Below, in pieces: positions 51,701 to 61,348 of a DNA stretch of 64,000 nt; position 1 is the stretch's first letter, and the number at the start of each line of letters is the position of its first letter. The translations under genes were made by a program, and so were the position numbers. The stretch spans positions 6,546,328 through 6,610,327 of the forward strand of contig NC_017030.1 in assembly GCF_000255295.1 (NCBI RefSeq), written 5' to 3'. Under the pieces are notes generated by a model. The model saw only the letters and a list, made by a program, of their open reading frames with translations, was not told where the DNA came from and did no database searches. This DNA is from Corallococcus coralloides DSM 2259 (GTDB taxonomy: Bacteria; Myxococcota; Myxococcia; Myxococcales; Myxococcaceae).

Positions 51701-54700
51701 TCGAATTCCTCCGTACGGACAAGTACTACGCTGATCGGCTTCGCCCCTTGCTCAGTTAGCGCCTTGCGCACCTCGGCCAGGAAGTCCGAGATGGCGTCGG
51801 CGTCGGTCGGGTTCACGCGCTTCTTGAGCAACACCGTGCGCGGAGTGACCGCAGTGCCACCGCCGACGAGCGGGGACTGGGCGCCACCACCGATGGCGGG
51901 CGGCTGCACGCCACCACCGGTAACCGAGGGCTGCGGGGACTGCGGCTGCTCGATGAGGCGCTTGATCAGCTCCTGCGCCTTCTTGTTCCAGGTCGCGACC
52001 CAGTCTTTCGTCAGCGGCTGCTCGGCCTGCGCCGCCTCGAGGCGGCTGTCGAGCGCGCGCAGGTGTCCGCTCACCTCACTGCCGATGACGAGGTGGTTCA
52101 CACCCGCCTTGAGGTTCCCTCGCGCGTGCTCGTTCAACTCGGCGAGAGCGTCACGAAGTGTCTCGGCCTGCTGCACGAGGGTGCGCAGCGCGTCCGACGC
52201 ATCGTCGGGCCACGCGGGGAGCAGCTCGCTCAGCACCTTGTGGCTGTCGGTCGTGGTCTGCGCAAGCGGGCCGAGGCGCGTGTTCGCGGTCGACAGCTCC
52301 TTGAGGCGGTCGCCGCCCTGGACGCCGAGATGAACGAGGCGCGTGTGCAGTGCCTGCAGTACGGTGCGCTTGGCCTGTCCCCTTGTGCGCAGCTCGGTCG
52401 TGAAGCGGTCCTGCCCCTGCAGCGAACGATGCGCGGCGGGACGCGCGACCTCGAAGAGCTGGCTGCCTAGGTCACGCAGCCGGTGCCAGTCGGCGGCGCT
52501 CACGAGCTTGCCGCGCTGGAGCCGGATGCGCGTTGTTTGCGACATGCCGATGCGGACATCGGCGGGCTCGCCGCTGATGTCTTCCAGCGCGCGGTGGTCT
52601 CGTTGGCAGAGGAAGCAGAGGAAGAGGTCAATAAGCAGCGGCTGGAACCCGTACGTCTCGCGCAGGTGATCGGCGATTGGCGACCACGACACCGAGTCCT
52701 GGTCGGTGCGATGGAGGACGTCCTTGATGTAACGGGAGTCGAGCCGCAGCGACGCCTTGGTCTGCCCGAGGTTCACGAGTTCGAGCGGCTGGCCGAGGTT
52801 CTTCAGGACCTTGCCGACGTTCTCGTCGTACGCGACTGAGACGCTGCCTTCGCCGGCATCGACCATCCAGCCGAGCAGCGACTCGAGGTCCTGCTTCTTC
52901 GGCTCGGCGAGGAAAGCCGGGTGCTGCGGGTAGCGACGGTCCATGAGCAGCGCCGCGATGTGCTCAAGGTTTTCTGCGAGCGTCTCGCGCGGGCGGCTCG
53001 AGTCCACGTCCGAGATCAGTGCGAAGAACTCACCGTGCCTGACGTAGACCTCCTTGAGCAGATCCTCGAGCTGGCCCTCGAGCGTCTTCTGGCGGATGCC
53101 CGCTTGGTCGAGCACCTTGCTCTTGTCCTGCGACCCGAGCGTCTCAAGCAGATCTTCCTGCCCGGCCTCGGAGAGCAGGTAACGCACCGCCGCGAGCTCG
53201 GTCAGCACGCCAAGCTCGGTCGGGCTCATGTGACGCGGCAGCCAACAGACCGTGTGCAAGAGGCCCTGCTTTTTACGGACGTTGGTCGCGCGCAGACGGT
53301 CTTCGTCAACCGTGTGCCCGGGCTCGTCCCACGGGTAGTCGACGAGGATCTTGAATGCTCCGTCCGGAGGTGCGAAGTCTTCGTACGACATCTCGCGCAC
53401 GTTTCCGAGCTTGATGCGCCCACGCCGCTTGGTGCGCCGCCACGAGAGGTCCCAATCCCCCTCGTTGGGCCCGCCGTCCTCGAAGCCCTTGGTGCCAGCG
53501 ACGCCGAGCGCCTCGCGCAACGCGAGCCAGAACACCCTGAAGCGCTGGGCAGGGTTGTCGACCTTCGAGCGCGCGCGCCCGAGGATCTCGCCGAGGCTGA
53601 CACGCCCCAGCACGTACCGGACGAGCGCGGTCTTGCCCTGCCCGGCCACTTGCAGGTCGGGCACGCGCTGCGAGAGCGCGAGCAGGTCCGTTTCGGCCAC
53701 ACGCACCTGACCACGGAAGGTCTCGCCTTCGACGTCGACAGCGTTGAGCTGCACGAGCCGTTCAATGGTGAGTCCACCCTGCTTCAGCCGCGGCGACACC
53801 TCGGCGAGTAGCACCGTCTTCACGAGCTGGTCGAGCGCGCGGCGGCGCTCGTCGTTGAATTCGGCGCCGCCCTCCTCGGCCATCTTCGCCATCGCCGGCG
53901 CGAGTCGCGAGTAGTACTGGTGGTGGATATCCTGCATCAGCTCCACCTTCTTGCTCGCCTCGACGCCCGACTCCGGGAAGATGGCAGAGAAGGCCGAGCC
54001 CACCGGCAGGAATTCCCCGAGGGGCAGCTTCGGATAGTGGACGACGAGCAACTCGTAGAGCAGGCGCAGCGCCGAACGCTCGCGCTGCATGAGCGAGGTG
54101 ACGTCTACCAGCATCTCAATGAGGGCCGGATGGAAGGGATAGACGTCGCGCACGTAGTCGAGGTCGCCGCCCGCCAGCAACGCGGGCAGAACCTTGCTGT
54201 GCTTCTCCGACAGCGAGCTGACCGCGGCCTTCACCTCACCGGCCTTCTTCGGCCGGAGCACACGGCCGCGCACGATGTGGCGCAGCTCGACGTCCTGCAG
54301 CTTCGTAATCTCGAAGCGCTTCGCGTGGTGGTCGAGGTGCTCGTGGATCTTCGACTCGTCGACGAGGTCCGGAAAGAACTCCTGGAGATTTCGCTGGCGG
54401 GCGACGAAGACGAAGACGGGTGTCGGTCGCTGCCCCGTGTTGTGGTCAACGATGACGTTGAGGTTGTTGATCTCGGCAACGAACTCCTGGCCGCTCTTCT
54501 CGGCGAGCCAGAGAAGGAACTCGTCGATCATCAGCACGATGCCACCGAAGCCCTGGGCCTTGGAGTGCTCGGCCATGCGATTCAGGCCCTCACTCCAGCG
54601 CGGGTCGATGCCAGCGTCGGAGGCGTCGCGGCCCTTGTACTTGAGCCACGCGCGCGCGAAACGCTCCTTGGCCTGAATCGAACCTGCGGCGAGCGCCTCG

Positions 54701-55323
54701 AAGTCTTCGCGCCCGCCGACGATGCCCTCGGTCTCGAGGCGCTTCCAGACGACCTCGCCGTACTCCTTCGCCTCGCGGCGGACCTCTTCGAAGATGGCGT
54801 CGACGTTGAGGAACTCGAAGGGCGCCTTGCCGCGCCGCTTGAGCGCCGCGTTGAAGCCCTCGTAGACAGCGCGGTCGAAGCCGGTGCTCTTGCCGCGCAC
54901 CGAGAGCATGTGGATGCGCACGACGAGCAGGCCGGCCTTCGTGAGCCACGCTTCGTGGTCGCTGGCCTCGCCGCCCTTGCTTGCCTTCGCGTCGCGATGG
55001 GCGTTGAGCAACGGGCGGAACTTCTTCCAGGCGGGCAGCGCCCCCTCGACGAGCAGCGAGAGCATCGTCATGAAGTGCGACTTGCCGCTGCCGAAGCTGC
55101 CGTGGATGAACCGGCCATACTCCTCGCCGCGCTCGAAGACCTGCTTCATATCGTCGAGGATGCGGGGCAGCTCCTTCTCGACGGCGGGCGTGACGACGTA
55201 GTCGCGCGCGAGCTGCTCGACCTCCTCGGAGTTGGGATCCAGTTCGCGCAGTTTGACGACGAACCCCATCGCCCGGATGTCCTCGGGACGCGGAAGCTCG
55301 AAGGCCTCGGTGATGGTAGTCAT
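51697..55323 (-). CDS. pglY: BREX-2 ATPase PglY (BrxC-like)
   Basis: The 1208-residue protein carries Walker A GSFGSGKSHF (75-84) and Walker B GIVLMIDEFLLWLAE (261-275), with FLNVDAIFEEVRREAKEYGEVVWKRLE and the RQRNLQEFFPDL arginine region, as in PglY/BrxC AAA ATPases. A long helical C-terminal part follows. PglY forms the large ATPase of the type 2 complex. It starts 16 bases after the inserted SMC-like gene and overlaps pglZ. Confidence 0.93.
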   Translation of the reverse strand: MTTITEAFELPRPEDIRAMGFVVKLRELDPNSEEVEQLARDYVVTPAVEKELPRILDDMKQVFERGEEYGRFIHGSFGSGKSHFMTMLSLLVEGALPAWKKFRPLLNAHRDAKASKGGEASDHEAWLTKAGLLVVRIHMLSVRGKSTGFDRAVYEGFNAALKRRGKAPFEFLNVDAIFEEVRREAKEYGEVVWKRLETEGIVGGREDFEALAAGSIQAKERFARAWLKYKGRDASDAGIDPRWSEGLNRMAEHSKAQGFGGIVLMIDEFLLWLAEKSGQEFVAEINNLNVIVDHNTGQRPTPVFVFVARQRNLQEFFPDLVDESKIHEHLDHHAKRFEITKLQDVELRHIVRGRVLRPKKAGEVKAAVSSLSEKHSKVLPALLAGGDLDYVRDVYPFHPALIEMLVDVTSLMQRERSALRLLYELLVVHYPKLPLGEFLPVGSAFSAIFPESGVEASKKVELMQDIHHQYYSRLAPAMAKMAEEGGAEFNDERRRALDQLVKTVLLAEVSPRLKQGGLTIERLVQLNAVDVEGETFRGQVRVAETDLLALSQRVPDLQVAGQGKTALVRYVLGRVSLGEILGRARSKVDNPAQRFRVFWLALREALGVAGTKGFEDGGPNEGDWDLSWRRTKRRGRIKLGNVREMSYEDFAPPDGAFKILVDYPWDEPGHTVDEDRLRATNVRKKQGLLHTVCWLPRHMSPTELGVLTELAAVRYLLSEAGQEDLLETLGSQDKSKVLDQAGIRQKTLEGQLEDLLKEVYVRHGEFFALISDVDSSRPRETLAENLEHIAALLMDRRYPQHPAFLAEPKKQDLESLLGWMVDAGEGSVSVAYDENVGKVLKNLGQPLELVNLGQTKASLRLDSRYIKDVLHRTDQDSVSWSPIADHLRETYGFQPLLIDLFLCFLCQRDHRALEDISGEPADVRIGMSQTTRIRLQRGKLVSAADWHRLRDLGSQLFEVARPAAHRSLQGQDRFTTELRTRGQAKRTVLQALHTRLVHLGVQGGDRLKELSTANTRLGPLAQTTTDSHKVLSELLPAWPDDASDALRTLVQQAETLRDALAELNEHARGNLKAGVNHLVIGSEVSGHLRALDSRLEAAQAEQPLTKDWVATWNKKAQELIKRLIEQPQSPQPSVTGGGVQPPAIGGGAQSPLVGGGTAVTPRTVLLKKRVNPTDADAISDFLAEVRKALTEQGAKPISVVLVRTEEFE

Positions 55324-55339
55324 GACTGAGATCCCGTCG

Positions 55340-57343
55340 TCATAGGTCTTGCCTCAAGAGTCGCTCCTGAGCCGGCAGCCCCGAGAGCTGAAGACAGAGC
55401 CACGGTGCGTCGCGTTCGATGAACTTCTCGGGAGGCGTTGTCGTCGTCGTGACGATGTACTGAAATGCCGGTTCCCCCTCGAAACACTTCTCGATCTCGT
55501 GAGCGAGTAGGAAAAGACGCTCGTAGACGTCCGGCGCCATGTCGGCCTCGCGCGGGCCGTCGTGGACCAAGAAGCGCGGGAACGTGCCATCGCCTTCGAT
55601 GCTTGCGACGAGCGCTGCCAGGTCGAAGGCTAGGAGCTTGACCGTAGCGATGGCCGTGCTGTCACGCTCGCCGCGTTCCTCGACTGTCAGAGACAGGGAG
55701 CGCCCCGACGTTTCGACGCGCCCGGTGACTTGGTCTCCGATGAGTGCCCGTACGAGGTAGTCGAATCGAGCCGAAAAGCGATGGACCGTTACCCGCTGGG
55801 CTTCGCGAATCTTGTCCTGTCGCGAGTAGGACTCCTCGATGTCGCGAGTAAGCTGCTTGATGGATTCCGCCTTCGAAGCAGCGTCGTTCGCAGTCTTCTC
55901 GGCTGCGTCGATGAGCTGCCCCACGTGATCGAGCTTCGCGTTCTCCTCACGTAGATTGGCATTCGCCTCGACGTAGGCCGTCGAAGCGGCGAGGAGCTGC
56001 CGTCGAGCGTTCTTTGTGGCACGTTCAGCAGCCTCGATCTCGCTCTTAATTCGCGCAATCTCCTGCTGAATTGCAGCCGCGAGTCCACGCTCGATCGCGA
56101 GTTCCTCGGTCGCGGCCCGCTCACTGCGCTTGCTGGAGATGTCACTGGGGCGGCCTACGGCGAGCGGGCAGCATTTCTCATGAGCCATGCGAAGCGGAAC
56201 GCTGCAGAAGTCTCGAGATGGCGGGAGCGACGCCAGTAGACCGGATTGCTGCGTCCCAACCAACTCGCCCACCATGCCTTGCACGGCGTCGAGTCGCTCT
56301 TGGACGCCCTTCAGCTTCTCCTTCAGAGCGCCTTCGTTCTCGCTGGCAATCTCGAGAAGCGTACGAAGCTCTTCCTGCCGATCCGACTCTTCCAGTTCCT
56401 GCTTTCGTGTCTTCAGCTCTGCGCGTCGCTTTTCCAGTTCGGCCCTTGTGGCCGAGCCGAATAGCGGCGTGGAGGTCAGGGGCAACTCCATGCCGAGCAC
56501 AGTCGAAAGCCGCTGCCGGTCCGTATCTGCTTGGTGCCGAAGGAGCGGCGCCGAGCGCGCCGCATCCTCCTTGTCCGCCACGAACTGCGCGTTTCGCTGA
56601 AGCTCGTGGCGCTCAGCGTCCGAACTCAACCCAAGCACCGTGCGAATGAGAAACTGTCGTTCTTCAACGTTGAGCGAGGGAGCATCGGAGCCGCTCGCTC
56701 GGTGGCGCCACTCGAGAAAGTCCGCAAAGCGGCAGTCCTGATCTCGGATCAGCCAAGGCAGCACGTGTTCCCACCCGACAAGCTTGTCGCTGATGGGAAA
56801 CTTCTTCGATGCAAGCGCTTCCGTCGTACTCTTCGCGAGCGCCTCGACGAACTCCTGGTAGTCGCGACGCTCCGCCGTCGTGTCCGTAACGTCGTCGATC
56901 GTGCGGTCACGCAGGCAGAACGACCGGTGGCCGATTCCGAGCGGGCGCGCGACGACCCAACGTACATCGTTGACGAAGACCTCTGCGACCACCCAAGCGT
57001 TCGGCAGCTTCGAGCGGATGCGGCGCTTGACGCCATCTGGAGCAAACCCGCCGTCACCGAGCACGTGCCGGAGGAGGCGACAGAAGGTGCTTTTACCTGC
57101 CGTGTGTCCGGCCACGCCATCTCGGAAGAGCGCGTTGTCGACACCGGCAGAATTATGAGCGGCCCATACGATGTTAAGGCCTCTGCGGAGCTTTACGTCT
57201 CGCACGACGTGCTCGTCGCCCTTCGTCAGTTCGCTCAGAATGCGAATGCGATAAACCCAGAACGCCGGTGCCATCCGCTCGGAACTCGGACGAATCTGGC
57301 GCGGAGGGTCAATCCCCGGAATGCGCATTTGGCCCGCCGTCAT
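55340..57343 (-). CDS. SMC/DUF2326-like ABC ATPase inserted in the BREX operon
   Basis: The 667-residue protein starts at ATG 57343, overlapping the pglX stop (ATGA). It has Walker A GHTAGKST (79-86) in the context RRGLNIVWAAHNS, two long coiled-coil arms (about 302-355 and 405-520), and a C-terminal ATPase half with TAIATVKLLAFDLAALVASIE and PRFLVHDGPREADM, matching DUF2326/RecN-like proteins. Between the arms sits a turn with Cys380 and Cys391-Cys392, where Rad50 has its zinc hook. It is not one of the six core type 2 BREX proteins. Tight coupling on both sides suggests it works with PglX and PglY. Exact function is unknown; a DNA-tethering or DNA-sensing ATPase is likely. Confidence 0.75.
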   Translation of the reverse strand: MTAGQMRIPGIDPPRQIRPSSERMAPAFWVYRIRILSELTKGDEHVVRDVKLRRGLNIVWAAHNSAGVDNALFRDGVAGHTAGKSTFCRLLRHVLGDGGFAPDGVKRRIRSKLPNAWVVAEVFVNDVRWVVARPLGIGHRSFCLRDRTIDDVTDTTAERRDYQEFVEALAKSTTEALASKKFPISDKLVGWEHVLPWLIRDQDCRFADFLEWRHRASGSDAPSLNVEERQFLIRTVLGLSSDAERHELQRNAQFVADKEDAARSAPLLRHQADTDRQRLSTVLGMELPLTSTPLFGSATRAELEKRRAELKTRKQELEESDRQEELRTLLEIASENEGALKEKLKGVQERLDAVQGMVGELVGTQQSGLLASLPPSRDFCSVPLRMAHEKCCPLAVGRPSDISSKRSERAATEELAIERGLAAAIQQEIARIKSEIEAAERATKNARRQLLAASTAYVEANANLREENAKLDHVGQLIDAAEKTANDAASKAESIKQLTRDIEESYSRQDKIREAQRVTVHRFSARFDYLVRALIGDQVTGRVETSGRSLSLTVEERGERDSTAIATVKLLAFDLAALVASIEGDGTFPRFLVHDGPREADMAPDVYERLFLLAHEIEKCFEGEPAFQYIVTTTTTPPEKFIERDAPWLCLQLSGLPAQERLLRQDL

Positions 57344-60300
57344 GCAGCTGTCTCCAGGAGTTTGCGGTCAGCAGCCGAGAGCGACTTGTCGATCGAGCTG
57401 AAGTCATCCACGGGTTGTGCCCGCAGAACTTTCACCGCAAGGTCGGCCTCAAAGCGGAACCACGGATCGATCTGTTCCTCGGAGGGCGTGTGCGGACTTG
57501 TGCTGACAGTCACGCGCGCCTCGCTGTTCGTCCCCAACACGACACCGTTCCGCTCTGCCAACGCGGCGAGCGTCGAGGCAAGCAGGCCTGCCTTCACCGA
57601 ACGCGAGCCCACGGTAGTCCCCCAATGGGTAACCGCGCGCTTCAGGGGCGCCGGTGCGAGACGCTTCAACAGATTGGGGCGGGCTCGCAGCGCGAATGCA
57701 CGCGCGAGATCCGTGCGGGTTGCCGATCCTCCTGAAGCGTGGAGCACCGCCCAGATGAAGAGCGCAGCGTCGTCAGGACTGGAGACGTCGGGGATGATCG
57801 CAGGCAGGTCGTCGAACGAGTCGTCGTCCTCGACCTCCTTCGTCGAGGTCCTCCGCGGCCCGGCGGCGCGGGTGCTGGGCGGCGGGAAGCGCTTCTTCCA
57901 GTCTCCAATGAGCGTGGTGCTCGGGCCCTCGATGCCGACGAGCGCTTGCAGCTCGGCCTTGAGGCGCGTGGCAGCAGGGGCGTCTTCGCGAGCCACGTCA
58001 GAGAGCAGGCGCCACGCGCTGTCGAGCAGGCCGATGCGGTCGGCGAGCGGCACCGAGTCGTCTTCGAGTTCTTCGTCGATGGCAAGGATGGCCTTCACGC
58101 GCTGCTGCGCGGTCCAGCCCGCCCAGCCGTAGAGGGTCTCGACGCCGGAGCGGCCGGGCACCTCGGTGAATGCAATGAAGCGCTCTTTCGGGACGTCGAG
58201 CTTGCCACGCAGTTGCCAGTATTCGGGCTTCAGGAAGTCGGTGTTCGCGTAGTTCGGAGGTACCTCCGGCGACGTCTTCTCCCCGGCGTCGACTCGCGCT
58301 TGGTCAAGCCATGTGCGTTCCCACGCTTGCCGCTTCACGAGCCCTGCGGGCTTGTACGTGTGCAACGGATGGCTCGGGACAGACTCTGCCTGCAATACTT
58401 GAGCGACAAGCTGCGAGAGATTGAAGTCGCGCCGGTCCGTCAGAACCTCGCACACAGCCAGAGCGTCGTCGTCGTCTTGGAGGGCGGCGACTAGATGCTC
58501 GAGCGAGAAGTGGCGACTTCGATCGCGTGCGACCGCCTCAACTCGCCCGGCGAACCACGCGCTGAGTGCCGTTCTTGTCTTGTCGAGGTAGGTGCGATCA
58601 TAGCGACCGAACACGCCCTGTGTGCCCCTCCACAAGCGCTTGCTCACCGGGCTCTCAAGGAGACCCAGGAAGCGCTCGGACTCAAGGAGTTTTCGACGGC
58701 GCACGTACTCCTCGGCGACCTTCGGCGAGAGCCCGCTCGGCAGCATGCCTTCAGCCCAAGCAAACGGTCTTGAGTCGGGCTGGACGTCGCATTCCGCCAA
58801 GAGGTTGGTACTGCCCTGCGGTGTCAGCCCGAGCAGACGATAGATCTCCCAGTCGAGTTCTTCTTGCCAGAACACCATTCGAAGGAACGCGCTCATCTCC
58901 CGCTGCTCTGCTTCCCTCAGAGCAGCTCTCAACGCGGTGGAGGATACGAGAACGCCGGGGCGACGGACCACGCTATGCGGTAGGTGGTCTGAGCGCTCGG
59001 TGGCGAGAGCGTTGATCGTAGCGGCGATGGTTCCCGCGCTACTCGCGGCGAGTCCGTGCGGTACCGGGAACGCGTTCATGCCGGTGGCCGCGAAGTCGAA
59101 GCGGTTGTTCTCAGGGAGCGTGCCCGCGCTGTCGACGTCGTGCGTCTTCGAGCCCTTCGGGTAGAAGACCTGCTTCATCCAGAAGCAGGCGGTCGACGAG
59201 TTAAGGATCCCCAGAAGAGCCAGGTGAGTGCCCTCGGTAGCCTCCGAGGGCAACTTGATGACGAGGACGCTCTGCTTGAAGTTCCTGCCGCCCCTATCGA
59301 GGACGAAGTGATTATGGGTTGCGACACACGCACAAACGATAGAGAGCGGCGTGCGGAGCTTCGAAGCAGTGAAGCGGCCGTACTCGTACCATTTCAAACC
59401 GTCCTCGACCTTCGTCCGCCCCCCGAACATCTTGTTGTTGGAGAGACGCGTCTTGTACGGGAGTAGCCACGCCTCAAGTTTTGAGCCATCGACCGATGCC
59501 AAGACATTCAGGGTGTCGTCGTAGGGGAAAACCGCGACGTCGGTCGGCGCGACGGCCCAATCCCGAATGAGATCGCCCTCCACCATCGGTCGGCGCTGGT
59601 CGGCGGGAATGCCGTGACGAACGAGTACTTCCTCGGATGCAATGAAGGCCTCGTCTTCGAGGGTGAAGCACGTGATGCCAATGCTCTCGGACAGCCTCCC
59701 GAGGGTCGACTCCGCTGCGCTCTCAATCCTCTGCTTGAGCTCGGAGGCACCACCGCCGCCCAGACTCCAGGGGTGAACGTTCAGCATGGTTCGAGGAACG
59801 TCGGCAACACTGATGTAGTCGTTGTCGAAGCCAACGCTGGGCCAGTTCGTAGCGATGCTCGTCCAGACCTCGCCATGCGCTGGGTCACATGGAGTTCCAC
59901 TCTCACCACGTTTGCCGAGCACAGCGCGCACCGCATCGCCGACCGGCTTTCGGTGTCGACCGAACAGCAAAACGGTAGGGGTCGAGTGGAATGGAATGTA
60001 CGCTTGCGCAGCATCGACAACGAGTGTCAGGTCCAGGTTGGCGAGGACCCTTTCGATCAGCGCCTTGCCAAAGTCGCGTTTCGTGAAGTTGTTGCTCGTG
60101 ATGATTCCGACGAAGCCGTCCTTGTCCGCGAGCTGAAAACAGCGCTCCGTGAAGGGCGCACCGAGCGAGTACTTGCCGGTCGCCGATACGTAGCGACGGT
60201 TCTTGCCGATCAGCTCGCGGTGGTACTCCTTGCGAGCCTCATCGCGCTCAAGGATGTATGGCGGGTTCGCCACTACCGCTTGGAACTTCTTCGCGAAGAC

Positions 60301-61338
60301 CTTCTTAAGCGCAGCGCGCACGTCGGACCGCGTGAGCGTGGCGCGCGGCTTCTCTTCGACCTTCGTGAACAAGTCGAACTGCGTCGAGAGTTTCTGCTCC
60401 TCTTTCTCGACTTGCTCAAGCCCATCTGCCCAGTACACGTGCGGGCGGAAGCGCGCGGCGTCGGCAAGCTTGGTCACGCCCGCGAGCTCGGCGGCCGTCA
60501 TGATCAGGCGCGTACGGGCGAGCGCGCAGGCGTAGTCGTTTAGGTCGATGCCCACGACGCGATCGAGCGCGTGCGCGACCACATTCTCCTTCGACCAATC
60601 ATTGTGCTTCTCGGCGGTCGCTGCGACGAGCCTCTTCAAGCCGTCGATGAGGAAGTGGCCCGAGCCGCATGCGGGGTCGAGCAGGCGAACGTCGTCAGCA
60701 CCGAAGGTCTCGATGGCCGGCGTCAGCGTGCGGTCGAGGATGAATGCGCGTACGAAGTCGGGCGTCTGGCAGAGCGCGAAGCGGTCTTTCACGACCGGAT
60801 CGAGCTCCTGGTACAGGTCGCCCATCAGCTCGCCCTCGAAGCGTTCCTCGACGAAGCTCCACACCGCGCCCGTGTCGGCGTCTCGGTGGCGCCAGAAGCC
60901 GATCAGCGCGCGTGACAGCTCGTCCGAAGGCAGTGCCACCTCGGCGGGTTGGGGGCTAAACAGCTCCGGCATGCCGCCGCGCGTGCTTGCAAGGTCCTTG
61001 TAGATCCAGCGCAGGAAGGCCGTCTCGCCGAGGTTCGGCGCGAGCTTCTCGAACAGCTGCTGTGCCTCGGGATCGAGCAGCCGTCCCGGCGCAAGGAGCC
61101 CCCGGTCTTCGAGCACACGCACATAGACGCTCTTGAGCACCCAGAGCACCGCCGCGCGACGCGAGAGGAGGTCCGTCCAAACCTCGAAGTCCTCGGCAAC
61201 GCGCTCGTCCTTGTGGAGCTGCTCAGCGGCCACGCGCGCAGCGCCGGGCGCGCGCATCTTCGCGCGCAGGTCGGCGGCGATCTTCGCGACGTGGTCGCGG
61301 AGAGCGGTGGTCAATCGGGCTCGGTCGTTCGCTTTCAT
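57340..61338 (-). CDS. pglX: BREX-2 adenine-specific DNA methyltransferase PglX
   Basis: The 1332-residue protein has SAM motif I LLDPACGSGHFL (219-230), the catalytic NPPY (358-361 in FQAVVANPPYILERDEARKEYH), a target-recognition region (about 450-800) and a long helical C-terminus. It starts MKANDRARLTTALRDHVAKI, a usual PglX opening. PglX marks host DNA at N6-adenine of a non-palindromic site so that BREX can tell phage DNA apart. It is preceded by pglW with a 10-base gap and followed by the SMC-like gene with a 4-base overlap. Confidence 0.93.
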   Translation of the reverse strand: MKANDRARLTTALRDHVAKIAADLRAKMRAPGAARVAAEQLHKDERVAEDFEVWTDLLSRRAAVLWVLKSVYVRVLEDRGLLAPGRLLDPEAQQLFEKLAPNLGETAFLRWIYKDLASTRGGMPELFSPQPAEVALPSDELSRALIGFWRHRDADTGAVWSFVEERFEGELMGDLYQELDPVVKDRFALCQTPDFVRAFILDRTLTPAIETFGADDVRLLDPACGSGHFLIDGLKRLVAATAEKHNDWSKENVVAHALDRVVGIDLNDYACALARTRLIMTAAELAGVTKLADAARFRPHVYWADGLEQVEKEEQKLSTQFDLFTKVEEKPRATLTRSDVRAALKKVFAKKFQAVVANPPYILERDEARKEYHRELIGKNRRYVSATGKYSLGAPFTERCFQLADKDGFVGIITSNNFTKRDFGKALIERVLANLDLTLVVDAAQAYIPFHSTPTVLLFGRHRKPVGDAVRAVLGKRGESGTPCDPAHGEVWTSIATNWPSVGFDNDYISVADVPRTMLNVHPWSLGGGGASELKQRIESAAESTLGRLSESIGITCFTLEDEAFIASEEVLVRHGIPADQRRPMVEGDLIRDWAVAPTDVAVFPYDDTLNVLASVDGSKLEAWLLPYKTRLSNNKMFGGRTKVEDGLKWYEYGRFTASKLRTPLSIVCACVATHNHFVLDRGGRNFKQSVLVIKLPSEATEGTHLALLGILNSSTACFWMKQVFYPKGSKTHDVDSAGTLPENNRFDFAATGMNAFPVPHGLAASSAGTIAATINALATERSDHLPHSVVRRPGVLVSSTALRAALREAEQREMSAFLRMVFWQEELDWEIYRLLGLTPQGSTNLLAECDVQPDSRPFAWAEGMLPSGLSPKVAEEYVRRRKLLESERFLGLLESPVSKRLWRGTQGVFGRYDRTYLDKTRTALSAWFAGRVEAVARDRSRHFSLEHLVAALQDDDDALAVCEVLTDRRDFNLSQLVAQVLQAESVPSHPLHTYKPAGLVKRQAWERTWLDQARVDAGEKTSPEVPPNYANTDFLKPEYWQLRGKLDVPKERFIAFTEVPGRSGVETLYGWAGWTAQQRVKAILAIDEELEDDSVPLADRIGLLDSAWRLLSDVAREDAPAATRLKAELQALVGIEGPSTTLIGDWKKRFPPPSTRAAGPRRTSTKEVEDDDSFDDLPAIIPDVSSPDDAALFIWAVLHASGGSATRTDLARAFALRARPNLLKRLAPAPLKRAVTHWGTTVGSRSVKAGLLASTLAALAERNGVVLGTNSEARVTVSTSPHTPSEEQIDPWFRFEADLAVKVLRAQPVDDFSSIDKSLSAADRKLLETAA

Positions 61339-61348
61339 CGATGATGGA

